This document shows, piece by piece, positions 50,310-58,826 of a stretch of DNA of 64,000 bases. Where the stretch lies: the NCBI RefSeq assembly GCF_003096675.1, contig NZ_QEKW01000006.1:248001-312000 (forward strand), written 5' to 3'. The translations under genes were made by a program, and so were the position numbers. Each line of letters begins with the position of its first letter. The stretch's first letter is position 1. This DNA comes from Actinomycetospora cinnamomea (GTDB lineage Bacteria; Actinomycetota; Actinomycetes; Mycobacteriales; Pseudonocardiaceae). Below the pieces are notes generated by a model. The model searched no databases, was not told the DNA's origin, and saw nothing but the letters and a program-made list of their open reading frames with translations.

Positions 50310-50354
50310 CACGTACGTGGTCTCTGCCCCGCCGGGGCCGAGACCACGCACGTG
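50310..50354. terminator. Hairpin after the Zn dehydrogenase gene
   Basis: Arms cacgtacgtggtctc and gagaccacgcacgtg (one mismatch) with a 15-nt loop, 6 nt beyond the stop of the dehydrogenase gene. The arm sequence ACGTGCGTGRTCTY is shared with the 50-bp palindrome at 12502-12551. Confidence 0.68.
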
Positions 50355-50359
50355 CGGCC

Positions 50360-51490
50360 TCACGGCTTGAGGACGACCTTGGAATAGCCCTCCTCGCGGC
50401 GGTCGAACCGCTCGTACGCGTCCGGGGCCTCCTCGAGCGGCACCTCCTTGGACACCACGAACGACGGGGTGGCACGCCCGGCGAGGATGAGGTCCCGCAG
50501 CTGGGCGTTGTAGGCCTTGGCGTCGGCCTGGCCCGTGCCCATCTTCTGGCCCTTCTCGAAGAAGCGGCCGATGTTGAACAGCAGCCGCCCGTTGGCGGCG
50601 TTCTCGTCGGGCGCCCCGGGGTCGTTGGGCAGGTAGAGGCCGACGACGCCCAGGCGGCCGGTGTGGCGGACCGCCTCGACGAGCTGGTTGAGCACGATCG
50701 CGGGCTGCTCCTCCCCCTCGGCCACGGTGGCCTGGTAGCCCACGGCGTCGATGCCCTTGTCCGCGCCGGCACCGTCGGTCTGGTCGACGACCTGCTCCAC
50801 CGGGTCGCCGGCCGAGAAGTCGATCGGGATCGCGCCAATCTGCTCGGCGAGCTGCAGCCGGTTGGCCACCCTGTCGACCACGAACACCTTCGACGCGCCC
50901 TTGAGCATCGCCGAGTAGGCGGCCATCAGCCCGACCGGCCCGGCCCCGAACACCACGAGGGTTTCGCCGGGGTTGAGGTCGGCGAGCACGGTGGCGTGGT
51001 AGCCGGTGGGGAAGATGTCGGCGAGCATCGCGAAGTCGTTCTCGTGCTCGTCACCGGGCGGCAGCAGCAGGCAGTTGAAGTCCGCGAACGGCACGCGCAG
51101 GTACTCGGCCTGGCCGCCGGTGTAGGGGCCCATGCCGACGTAGCCGTAGGCGCCGCCCGCGTAGGGCGGGTTGACCGTGAGGCAGAACGCGGTCTTCTGC
51201 GCCAGGCAGTTGCGGCAGAACCCGCAGGCCACGTTGAACGGCAGGCTGACCCGGTCGCCCCGCTGGATGTGGGTGACCCCCGAGCCGACCTCCTCGACGA
51301 TGCCCATGTTCTCGTGGCCGAACACGATGCCGGTGTCGGCCACGGTGCGGCCCTCGTACATGTGCAGGTCCGAGCCGCAGATCGCGGTCGTGGTGATCCG
51401 TACGAGGACGTCGGTCGGCGCCTCGATCCGCGGGTCGTCGACGTCCTCGACGGCGACCGAGTGTGGGTCCTTGTAGACGACGGCCTTCAC
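50360..51490 (-). CDS. Zinc-dependent alcohol dehydrogenase, glutathione-independent formaldehyde dehydrogenase type
   Basis: 376 aa. Start GTG 51490 with aggaggt 7 nt upstream. Catalytic zinc ligands are in CGSDLHMYEGR and the GHEN-type motif FGHENMGIVEEVG; the structural zinc site is CGFCRNCLAQKTAFC. The Rossmann motif is VVFGAGPVGLMAAYSA. The large insertion and the MGPYTGGQAEYLRVPFADFN segment fit the Pseudomonas-type formaldehyde dehydrogenase that needs no glutathione. It oxidises formaldehyde or other aldehydes/alcohols with NAD. Confidence 0.87.
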   Translation of the reverse strand: MKAVVYKDPHSVAVEDVDDPRIEAPTDVLVRITTTAICGSDLHMYEGRTVADTGIVFGHENMGIVEEVGSGVTHIQRGDRVSLPFNVACGFCRNCLAQKTAFCLTVNPPYAGGAYGYVGMGPYTGGQAEYLRVPFADFNCLLLPPGDEHENDFAMLADIFPTGYHATVLADLNPGETLVVFGAGPVGLMAAYSAMLKGASKVFVVDRVANRLQLAEQIGAIPIDFSAGDPVEQVVDQTDGAGADKGIDAVGYQATVAEGEEQPAIVLNQLVEAVRHTGRLGVVGLYLPNDPGAPDENAANGRLLFNIGRFFEKGQKMGTGQADAKAYNAQLRDLILAGRATPSFVVSKEVPLEEAPDAYERFDRREEGYSKVVLKP

Positions 51491-51613
51491 GGCAGCCACC
51501 TCCTCGTCGTCGGGTCCCGGCACGGCGTCCGGGACGGGATCACGGGGATTGGCAACCGGTGCGCGCCCACAAACTGACGGGCGACTGACGGCGAGGCCGG
51601 CCAGCCGGGCGGG

Positions 51614-53098
51614 TCAGCCGGGCGGCACGCCCGCCGGCACGCCGATGCGGTCCACGACGGGGATGGTCAGGCGCAGCTCGCCGACGCCGGTGGGGTGGAA
51701 CGGGTGCTGGTCGTCGAGGGACTGCAGGTCGGGCCCGAGGCCGTCCGGGGACGGCGTGCACAGCGGGGCGAGCGGCGGGTCGACGACGTCGAAGCCGTAG
51801 CGGTGGGCGCCGGTGGTGAGCACCTCGTTCAGCTCGGCGTTGCGGTCGGCGAGCAGCTGCACCTCCGCCGGCGTCAGCCCGGGGAACTGCAGCGGGCCTC
51901 GCACGGCCGCGCACGAGGCGTCCGGCCGCAGGACGTCGTAGGACGTGACGACGACGACGCGGGGCCGCGACGGCAGGGTCGCGAGGTCGGCGAGGAGGTC
52001 GGCGTAGTCGCGGTCGAACGCGGCGAGCCGGTAGCGGAACTCCCCGGCGGTGAAGTTGTCGGCGCAGTCGATGACCGCGTAGCAGTAGCCGATCAGGTCG
52101 GTCCAGTTCAGGTCGTTGGGGCCGACGGCCACCACGACGAACGCGGGGTCCTCCACCTGCTTGAGCCGCCCGATCTGCGGCGGCACCACGACGCCGCCGG
52201 TCAGTTGCGGTGCCCGCAGGCCGGCCGTGATGCGGGCGCCCGAGCACGCGAGGTTGAGCACCTCGTCGCCGATCGCCGCGCCGACCTGGCGGGCCAGCGA
52301 GTCGGTGCTGCGGGCGCAGGCGAGGTCCTCGGGCGAGGCGTCCGGCAGGGTCGGGCCGCCGAGGCGGGCCACCCGCGAGTCACCGATGACGACGCCGCGC
52401 ACGCCGGAGACCTCGGGACCCACCGGAGACGGGCTCACGTGGTGGGCACCGGTGAGGTCGGTCAGCGAGCGGGCGTCGCGCAGCTCCCGGGCACCCGCGA
52501 CGGCGAGGACGCCGCTGATCCCCCAGGCCAGCAGCGCCGCGGTGAGCGCGAGGACGGTCGCGCGGGTGAGCCGCCGCGAGAGCTGGCGGGCGATGCGCGC
52601 CGGCCGGGCGCCGGCGCCGGAGCGACGCGCCGTGCGCCGCAGCACCGCCAGCACGCGCCACGAGCCGACGACCCCGCACAGCCCGAGCACCACCGCGACG
52701 AGCACCAGGGTGGCCCACGCGTACCACCGCTCGAAGCCGTCGACGATCGCCGCGAGCGCCCGCTCGGGGCTGCGTCCCTCGGCCAGCGCGGACAGCGCCC
52801 GCCCGGCGCTCTCGTTGCGCTGCACCGGGCCGATCGACAGCTGGGGGCGCAGCGGCCCGTAGATCGTGACGTCGGGGACGTCGAGGCTGGTGTTGCCGAC
52901 CTGGACGATCCGCGGCGGCCCGGAGAGCGTGGTCGACGGGGGCTGGGCGCCCACGCTGAGCTGCTGGCCGAGGGCCTGGACCTCCTGGTGCGGCGTCAGC
53001 AGGACGGCCGCCCAGATGCCGCCGAGCACGCTCGCGACCACGAGCAGGATCGTGAGCGGCGAACGGAGCTCGCGCGCGAACCCGTCGAGGCGAGACAC
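51614..53098 (-). CDS. Membrane-anchored SGNH/GDSL hydrolase-like protein
   Basis: 494 aa, GTG start with gaggagg upstream. Three hydrophobic helices (about 15-36, 118-142, 178-202) precede an extracytoplasmic SGNH-type domain (about 230-490): block I VVIGDSRVARLGG, the Gly in LACSGARI, the Asn in VGPNDLNW, and the Asp/His pair in DDQHPFHPTGVGE. The four Cys in this domain may form disulfides. SGNH enzymes act as esterases or acyl transferases on surface glycans or lipids. Substrate unknown. Confidence 0.83.
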   Translation of the reverse strand: MSRLDGFARELRSPLTILLVVASVLGGIWAAVLLTPHQEVQALGQQLSVGAQPPSTTLSGPPRIVQVGNTSLDVPDVTIYGPLRPQLSIGPVQRNESAGRALSALAEGRSPERALAAIVDGFERWYAWATLVLVAVVLGLCGVVGSWRVLAVLRRTARRSGAGARPARIARQLSRRLTRATVLALTAALLAWGISGVLAVAGARELRDARSLTDLTGAHHVSPSPVGPEVSGVRGVVIGDSRVARLGGPTLPDASPEDLACARSTDSLARQVGAAIGDEVLNLACSGARITAGLRAPQLTGGVVVPPQIGRLKQVEDPAFVVVAVGPNDLNWTDLIGYCYAVIDCADNFTAGEFRYRLAAFDRDYADLLADLATLPSRPRVVVVTSYDVLRPDASCAAVRGPLQFPGLTPAEVQLLADRNAELNEVLTTGAHRYGFDVVDPPLAPLCTPSPDGLGPDLQSLDDQHPFHPTGVGELRLTIPVVDRIGVPAGVPPG

Positions 53099-53177
53099 CG
53101 TCGACGCGCCTCCTCGCCCTCGTCACCCCGCCCTCGTCACCCCGCCGCCCAGACATACCGCACGGGGAGGGCGGCCG

Positions 53178-54527
53178 TCACCCGTTCGTGGTGGACCGCG
53201 CGCGGCGCTCGACGCGCGCGAGCCCGGCCGCGACGACGGCGGCGACGAGGAACGACAGCAGCGACGCCGAGAGCCACGAGGGCGGGGCGATGCCGAGCGC
53301 GTCGCGCACGGCGGTCCAGGCGTCCGACCAGAGGGGCGCGCCCCCGGGGTTGACGAGCTGGTAGGTCACGAGGCCGATCGCCCACGCCACGACCATCAGG
53401 GGCCGCGACGGCGCCCACCGCGACAGATCCGGAGCCGCGGCGCCGCGGCGGACCACCGCGTCCCCGACCCCGACCCCGAGCAGCGGCACGAACACCGAGC
53501 CGATGACGGCGAGGAAGACCGCGTAGTCGTCGATGGTGACGCCGAGTGCGAGCACCGTGATCAGGGCGCCGATCGCGAGGCACAGCAGCCGCCGGTCGGC
53601 GCGCGGGGCGAGGTTCTGCACCGACACCGCGGTCGAGTAGACGTTGGCGAACGACTGGTCGGTCTCGCGGGCGGTGAGCACGAGCAGCGCGACGACCCCG
53701 AGCGGGGCGGCGAGCATCGGGGCGAACACCGCGTCGCCGTCGCCGCCGACCAGGGCGAGCGCGGCGAGGCCCACGACGAAGCAGACGATCTGGGTGACGC
53801 CGTAGCCGACGGTGGCCGCGGCGAAGGCCGTCGGGACGCGCCGCGAGTGCCGGGAGAAGTCCGACGCGACGGGGATCCAGGACACCGCGACGGCGATCGC
53901 GGCGTCGGCGCCGGCCCAGAACCCGGACCAGGACCCGCCCCCGGCGCGGAGGTCGAGCTCCGGCCGCGAGAACAGCCACCAGGCCAGGTAGGCGACCGAG
54001 ATCGCCACGAGCACGGTCACCACCCGGCGCAGCAGCCGCAGCATGCCGAGCGGGCGCAGCGTCAGCACGGTGGTGACCACCCCGGCGCCCACCACCCACG
54101 CCCACGTCGGGCCGCCGAGCGCGAGGGTGCCGGCCTGGGCGATGACGACGAGCTCGAAGGTGCCCCAGCCGATGAGCTGCACGACGTTGAGCACCGAGGG
54201 GATCCACGACAGGACGCCACCGAACAGCCCGCGCAGCAGCACCATCGCCGGCGCGCCGGTCGCGGCACCCGGGATCGCCGAGAGCCCGACCATCGCGCTG
54301 CCGATCACCGTCCCCACGACCGTCGCCGTGACGGCCGCAGCCACGGCGAGCGGCGGCGCGCCGGCAGGGGCGAGGACCGCGAGCACGCCGGCGAAGCCGA
54401 GCAGGCTCACCCCGAGGTTGGCCCAGAAGGCGCCCTGGTCGAGGAAGCCGAGGGTCTTGGGCACCGGTCCCTCGAGGGTGGGGGCGACCTCGGCGGGCGT
54501 GCCGGACGTGGACGTGGACGTACTCAA
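53178..54527 (-). CDS. NCS1-family transporter under TPP riboswitch control (probable HMP/thiamine-precursor permease, CytX-like)
   Basis: 449 aa from the TTG at 54527; the longer frame starting at 54551 is inside the riboswitch core. The riboswitch end ggagg lies 7 nt before this TTG and must be the ribosome site. Twelve hydrophobic helices with NCS1 (cytosine/purine permease) features: QGAFWANLGVSLLGFAGVL, GWGTFELVVIAQAG, WIPVASDFSRHSR, and VTIDDYAVFLAVIGSVFVPL. The upstream TPP riboswitch indicates import of thiamine or its pyrimidine precursor (HMP), not cytosine. Confidence 0.88.
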   Translation of the reverse strand: MSTSTSTSGTPAEVAPTLEGPVPKTLGFLDQGAFWANLGVSLLGFAGVLAVLAPAGAPPLAVAAAVTATVVGTVIGSAMVGLSAIPGAATGAPAMVLLRGLFGGVLSWIPSVLNVVQLIGWGTFELVVIAQAGTLALGGPTWAWVVGAGVVTTVLTLRPLGMLRLLRRVVTVLVAISVAYLAWWLFSRPELDLRAGGGSWSGFWAGADAAIAVAVSWIPVASDFSRHSRRVPTAFAAATVGYGVTQIVCFVVGLAALALVGGDGDAVFAPMLAAPLGVVALLVLTARETDQSFANVYSTAVSVQNLAPRADRRLLCLAIGALITVLALGVTIDDYAVFLAVIGSVFVPLLGVGVGDAVVRRGAAAPDLSRWAPSRPLMVVAWAIGLVTYQLVNPGGAPLWSDAWTAVRDALGIAPPSWLSASLLSFLVAAVVAAGLARVERRARSTTNG

Positions 54528-54531
54528 CTCG

Positions 54532-54625
54532 CAGCCTCCCTGCGCCGGCATGACCCGGATCAGGTTCTGACGGTCGGGACCGCGACAGGTCCCCTCTCAG
54601 CCCGGTGGCCCGGACTCCCGTGAGC
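54532..54625 (-). ncRNA. TPP riboswitch (thi box)
   Basis: On the minus strand the conserved blocks are CTGAGAGGGG (54600 to 54591), then a variable P3 stem region (GACCTGTCGCGGTC), then ACCTGATCCGGGTCATGCC (from 54565) and GGCGCAGGGAGG. These are the hallmark pyrimidine- and pyrophosphate-sensing helices of the aptamer. The closing 3' strand AGGGAGG doubles as the ribosome site of the downstream TTG start, so TPP binding should block translation. Confidence 0.93.
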
Positions 54626-54675
54626 GCCGCCTCTCGGCGCACGCCGACGACCGTAGATCGGCGGGCGCACGAACG

Positions 54676-54725
54676 CGAGGGGCCGCCCGGCCGTGATCGC
54701 GGAGATCACGGCGGGCGGCCCCTCG
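54676..54725. terminator. Strong hairpin between DUF1996 gene and riboswitch
   Basis: Arms cgaggggccgcccgg(c)cgtgatc and gatcacgg(c)gggcggcccctcg pair over about 22 bp with a short loop and one unpaired base. It is 31 nt after the DUF1996 stop and upstream of the riboswitch on the same strand. Confidence 0.68.
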
Positions 54726-54756
54726 GGTCGTGCCCGGTCCTGCTGTCGTGCTCGCT

Positions 54757-56106
54757 CTACTGGGGTAGGTTCGAGCAGGTCCGGTCCTCGTTGATGCAGG
54801 CCGCGCCCGCGTCGTTCGAGGCCTGGCTGGCGATGTTGTGGTAGTCGGAGTGGTCGGTCCTCGGGTCGTGCTGCTCGTTCGGGAAGCTGTCGATCTGGAA
54901 CGTGCGGCCCTCGGGCTGGTCATACTTCAGGGTGATCCGCAGCGCCGGGATCGGCGTCTGGTCGTCCTCGCAGTTGCCCGCCTCGTCCGGGAAGAAGACG
55001 TGCGAGCGGAAGTCCTCGGACTCCAGGTTCTCGCCGTCCCAGCAGCTCGGGTAGTCGAGGATGCGCGTGAGCTGCTCGCCCTCGCCGCAGATCGGGTACT
55101 GCTCGGTGATCCGGTTCTCGTTGCCCTGCCCGGAGCAGGTGTACTTGGCGTTGACGTTCTTGCCGTCCTGAGCGCCCTGCTTGGCGTTCCCCATGATCAA
55201 CATCAGGTGGGTCGGCATCGGCTGGATCTCGCGGTCGCCGTGCCCGTGGAAGGTCAGGTCGGCCGAGGCCGGGCGGAGGATCGAGCCGACGTTGCCGTCG
55301 AGGCTGCCGCCGTCCTCCCCCTCGTCGGGGCTCTGGCCGTTGATGTCGCGCAGGACCGGCCAGAAGAACGTCGAGCCGTCCCCGTTCACGCAGGAGGTCT
55401 GGCCGTTGTCGGCGGCCTCCTGGAGGGGGCCGTCGTCGGAGTTCGCGTCGGTGGTCTGGTTGCCGACGTAGTCGTGGACGTGCTGGGCACCGTTCCGCTT
55501 GCCCGGCGCGGCCATGTAGTTGTCGGAGTTGTTGTGGTCGCTCACGCCGCAGTCGACGCTGTACGACCCGCCGTTGAACACGCCACCCTCGCCGATGTTG
55601 CCGTTCGCCTCGACGTCGGCGATGTCGACGTAGTCGCCCTCGTCGGCGTTCGCAGCCTCGTCACGACCCGGGAAAGGGTCCTCCTGGGCCGCACGGGCCT
55701 CGGCGGCCTCGACCTCGGCGCCCTCGTTGTCGGCCTCGACCTCGCCGACGTCCTCGGTCATCCCGTTCTTCTCGTCGCCGCGGCGCTGGTCCTGGTCCTC
55801 CCGGCCGTCCCGGCCGTCCTCCGAGCCGTCCTCCGAGCCGTCGGAGTCATCGCCCGACCCCTCGTCGGACCGCTCGTCGGAGCCCTCGGACTCCTCGTCC
55901 GAGCCGCCCTCGGAGTCACCGGAGTCGCCGGAGCCACCGCCGTCGTCGCTGCTGAGGGCACTGAACAGGCCGCCCTCGGAGCCGGAGTCGTCGTCGGCGA
56001 ACGCCGAGCCGGCGACGGTGACCACGCCGCCGGTGATGAGCAGGGCCGCCACGACGGCGAGGAGCCGTCGAGGCAGTGATACGCGATGCCGTCCGCGTCG
56101 GGGCAC
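54757..56106 (-). CDS. Secreted DUF1996 domain protein with acidic Ser/Asp/Glu linker
   Basis: 449 aa. Start GTG 56106 with ggagg 6 nt upstream. A typical signal peptide (Arg-rich n-region, LLAVVAALLITGGVVTVAGSAFA) is followed by about 110 residues of Ser/Glu/Asp/Gly with many SE and DG repeats, and then a DUF1996-like domain (about 165-445) with multiple Cys and the conserved DFRSHVFFPDE and SDYHN blocks (VHDYVGN, PMPTHLMLIMGN). The domain is common in fungi and actinobacteria; its function is not known, and carbohydrate or wall binding is a guess. The long acidic linker is unusual for GC-rich actinobacteria. Confidence 0.84.
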   Translation of the reverse strand: MPRRGRHRVSLPRRLLAVVAALLITGGVVTVAGSAFADDDSGSEGGLFSALSSDDGGGSGDSGDSEGGSDEESEGSDERSDEGSGDDSDGSEDGSEDGRDGREDQDQRRGDEKNGMTEDVGEVEADNEGAEVEAAEARAAQEDPFPGRDEAANADEGDYVDIADVEANGNIGEGGVFNGGSYSVDCGVSDHNNSDNYMAAPGKRNGAQHVHDYVGNQTTDANSDDGPLQEAADNGQTSCVNGDGSTFFWPVLRDINGQSPDEGEDGGSLDGNVGSILRPASADLTFHGHGDREIQPMPTHLMLIMGNAKQGAQDGKNVNAKYTCSGQGNENRITEQYPICGEGEQLTRILDYPSCWDGENLESEDFRSHVFFPDEAGNCEDDQTPIPALRITLKYDQPEGRTFQIDSFPNEQHDPRTDHSDYHNIASQASNDAGAACINEDRTCSNLPQ

Positions 56107-56488
56107 GGGGAACCTCCTGACGGTGCCCGCGGCCGCCGGGACGGGGGAGCTCGTCCTGGGTCGGCGCCGGGGCACGGGTGTCCTGCGTGATGTGTCGGCG
56201 GAGGCACCGGCGGCGGCAGACGAAGGGGGAGCGTCGCCACCGGGCTCCGACGAGAGGTCACGTTAAGGACACGACCGCCGGGCGAGACCCGAGCTGAGAG
56301 ATCCGTCGTCGGACGGCCGCCCGCAGGCCCGCTCGGCGCGACGAACAGCAGGATGAAGGCTCCGAACGGGTGAATACTTCGCCCGACCGCACCGCGCGTC
56401 TCTCAGGAGAGCACCGCCGACGTGCGTCACGTCTCCGCTCGTCGCTCGTCGATTGCCCCGGCGCCGAGAGCGCGTCAAGCTGTCGTCG
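56107..56488. other. 382-bp divergent intergenic region
   Basis: Separates the DUF1996 gene (minus) from the response regulator (plus). No ORF with a ribosome site stands out. A relatively AT-richer stretch around 56355-56385 (gaacgggtgaatacttcgcc) may hold a promoter for either gene. No clear inverted repeat was recognised. Confidence 0.4.
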
Positions 56489-57175
56489 ATGAGACCTGAT
56501 CGTTATGCGGACGCGGAGCGGGGCCGCGTGCTGTGCGTGGCCCCCTCCCATCGCACAACGAGCGTCCTGGTGGGGACGTTGCGGTCCCACGGCTTCGAAC
56601 CGCAGCTGCTGCGCGAGAGCTGGAGCGTGGGGGCGACGGCGCGGGCCAGCGGCGCCCGCGCGGTGGTGCTCGACGTCGAGATGCCCGGACTGCGCCCGGT
56701 GGAGGTCCTCGCCGACCTGCACCGTGACAGCCCGCGCACGCCGGTCATCGCGCTGACCAGCCCGGAGGCCCGGGACCGCACGGTGTCGACGCTGCGGGCG
56801 ACGCAGGACGACTATCTGGTGACGCCGTTCCCCATGGAGGAGCTGCTCGCCCGGCTGCGCCTGCGCCTCGGCGACGACCGCCCCACCGCCCAGCTCTTCC
56901 TGCGCCGCGGCGAGATCATGGTCGACACGGCGCTCGAGCAGGTGTTCGTCGAGAGCAAGCCGGTGAGCCTCTCGCGCACCGAGTACGCGGTGGTCGACGC
57001 GCTGATCCGCCACCCGCGCGGCCAGGCGATGTCGCAGGAGCAGCTCGTCACCCGCGTGTGGGGCGGGCCGCCGACCTCGAACATCGTCGAGGTCTACATC
57101 GGCTACCTGCGCCGCAAGCTCGGGGCCGAGCGCATCCGCACCGTGCGGGGACGCGGCTACATCCTCGAGGGCTGA
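56489..57175 (+). CDS. OmpR-family response regulator with atypical receiver
   Basis: 228 aa from ATG 56489 (upstream in-frame starts are possible). The receiver keeps the phospho-Asp in VVLDVEMPGL and the Thr/Ser in ALTSPEA, but the first acidic pair is replaced (VLCVAPSHR) and the conserved Lys is Thr (LVTPFPM). The C-terminal winged helix is canonical: SRTEYAVVDALIRHPRG, LVTRVWGGPPTSNIVEVYIGYLRRKL and IRTVRGRGYIL. The missing acidic pocket suggests it does not use Mg-dependent phosphorylation in the normal way. No kinase is adjacent, so it is an orphan regulator. It may regulate the divergent DUF1996 gene. Confidence 0.85.
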   Translation: MRPDRYADAERGRVLCVAPSHRTTSVLVGTLRSHGFEPQLLRESWSVGATARASGARAVVLDVEMPGLRPVEVLADLHRDSPRTPVIALTSPEARDRTVSTLRATQDDYLVTPFPMEELLARLRLRLGDDRPTAQLFLRRGEIMVDTALEQVFVESKPVSLSRTEYAVVDALIRHPRGQAMSQEQLVTRVWGGPPTSNIVEVYIGYLRRKLGAERIRTVRGRGYILEG

Positions 57176-57182
57176 AGCTCGC

Positions 57183-58775
57183 CTACTCCAGCACCAGGTG
57201 CCCGGCGCCACGGCCGATGACGTAGGTCGGCCAGCCCGGGCCGGGGCCGGTCTCGTAGACGAGCTGCCGGTCCGGCGCCTCGACCGGCAGGCGCTCGGCG
57301 TGCAGGAAGTTCAGGCGCAGCAGGGCGCCCTCCAGGGGCCCGGCGGTCGCCAGCCGCGAGTCGACGATGGACATCAGGCGGGCGCGGTCGCTGAACTGGT
57401 CGACGATGTCGCACTCGCAGCCGAAGGCGAGCGTGCCGATCTCCCCGGGCGCGAGGACGCTCTGGCCCGGCGGCAACGTGCGCCCGAGCTGGGTGCCGGC
57501 GTGGAGGTAGTCGGTCGCGCTCGCCCAGTTGCCGAAGATCGCCGGGTGCGGCCACGGGACGCCCAGGGCCACCTGGTTGCCGACGCCGATGCCGGCGACG
57601 AGGACGAGCCCGGTGACGACGGTGCCGGTGACCCGCGCGCGCAGGTCGGCGGCACCGACCGCGGCGCACAGCGTCAGCAGCGCCAACGACGGGCAGTAGT
57701 ACCAGATGTAGGACGAGACACCCATCGCCGCGTAGGCCGCGTAGTGCGCCCCGCCGGCGAGCCCCGCGGCGACGACGACGCGGTCGAGGAGCCGGTCGCG
57801 GCCGCGGACCCAGCGCACCGCCGACGCCACGACGGAGACCACACCGACGCCGGCGACGACGCCCACGGCCAGCATCGGGATCGGCCACCGCTCCGCCATG
57901 AACAGCGGCCCGTTGCCGAAGACCTCGCCACCCGGGAAGGCCCCGCTGGTCTTGATGATGAGGCTGTCGGGCACGAAGCTCCCGAGCACGAACCACGACC
58001 AGACGTGCCACGGCAGCGTGACCAGCGCACCGACGCCGAGCGCCAGCAGCGTCCCGCGCCACGCCCGTGGCCCGCGGACCAGGAACAGCACGACGACGAG
58101 GACCACCGCGGGCAGGACGAGGTCCGGCCGTGTGAGCACCGCGAGCCCGGTGACGACCCCGGCCGCGACCGCCCGCCGCTCCGCCGCGTACCGCGCGACG
58201 CCGACGAGGGTGGCCGCGACCAGGAACGACTCCATGCCCACGACCGCCGCGAAGACCGGCGAGGTGACGAGCAGCCCGACGGTCAGGCCGGCGACGAGCG
58301 GCGGCCGCACCCCGACGAGCCGTCCGAGCTGCGCGGCCCAGACGGCGGTGAGCGCCGTGGTTGCGATGAGCACCAGGCCCACCGCCACCACCGGGCGCCC
58401 GGTGACGAGGATGCCGGCCGCGAGCAGCCAGACGTTCAGCGGCGAGGTCGCCGAGTTGGCGTCCCGGAACGGGGTCAGGCCCCAGTGGCCGTGCTCGACG
58501 ACGTTCCTGGCGTAGTCCAGCGTGATGTAGGAGTCGTCGGGCATCCCGCGGTACGCGACGAGGAACAGCAGCGCGCCCAGCAGACCGCCGCCGGCCGCGA
58601 CGAGCGCCGTCGACGAGCGCCACCACCGTCGCCGCCGGGCTGACGGCTCGGCCTCGTCGGGGACTGTCGGGACGTCCCGGGGCGGGCCGTCCACGGAGTG
58701 CTCGAGGCCGGTGGCCACGTCAGATCGTCCCCATCCGCCGGCTCCGTCCCTCGCGCGCCCGGTGTCGGCGTCCAT
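57183..58775 (-). CDS. GT-C type membrane glycosyltransferase
   Basis: 530 aa, ATG start. A soluble N-terminus (1-50) is followed by about ten hydrophobic helices and a C-terminal extracytoplasmic part. The first loop carries MPDDSYITLDYARN, the DD site of GT-C enzymes that use polyprenyl-phosphate sugars, followed by ATSPLNVW, similar to AftB-like arabinosyl- and mannosyltransferases. A GAFPGGEVFGNGP loop and two Cys in FGCECDIVD are also seen. It should add sugar to wall or lipid glycans outside the membrane. Exact linkage unknown. Its stop is 7 nt from the convergent regulator stop. Confidence 0.82.
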   Translation of the reverse strand: MDADTGRARDGAGGWGRSDVATGLEHSVDGPPRDVPTVPDEAEPSARRRRWWRSSTALVAAGGGLLGALLFLVAYRGMPDDSYITLDYARNVVEHGHWGLTPFRDANSATSPLNVWLLAAGILVTGRPVVAVGLVLIATTALTAVWAAQLGRLVGVRPPLVAGLTVGLLVTSPVFAAVVGMESFLVAATLVGVARYAAERRAVAAGVVTGLAVLTRPDLVLPAVVLVVVLFLVRGPRAWRGTLLALGVGALVTLPWHVWSWFVLGSFVPDSLIIKTSGAFPGGEVFGNGPLFMAERWPIPMLAVGVVAGVGVVSVVASAVRWVRGRDRLLDRVVVAAGLAGGAHYAAYAAMGVSSYIWYYCPSLALLTLCAAVGAADLRARVTGTVVTGLVLVAGIGVGNQVALGVPWPHPAIFGNWASATDYLHAGTQLGRTLPPGQSVLAPGEIGTLAFGCECDIVDQFSDRARLMSIVDSRLATAGPLEGALLRLNFLHAERLPVEAPDRQLVYETGPGPGWPTYVIGRGAGHLVLE

Positions 58776-58826
58776 ATCACCACGACCGGCTGCACGTCCG
58801 GGCAGCCGGGCTCCGCCGGCGTGGGG

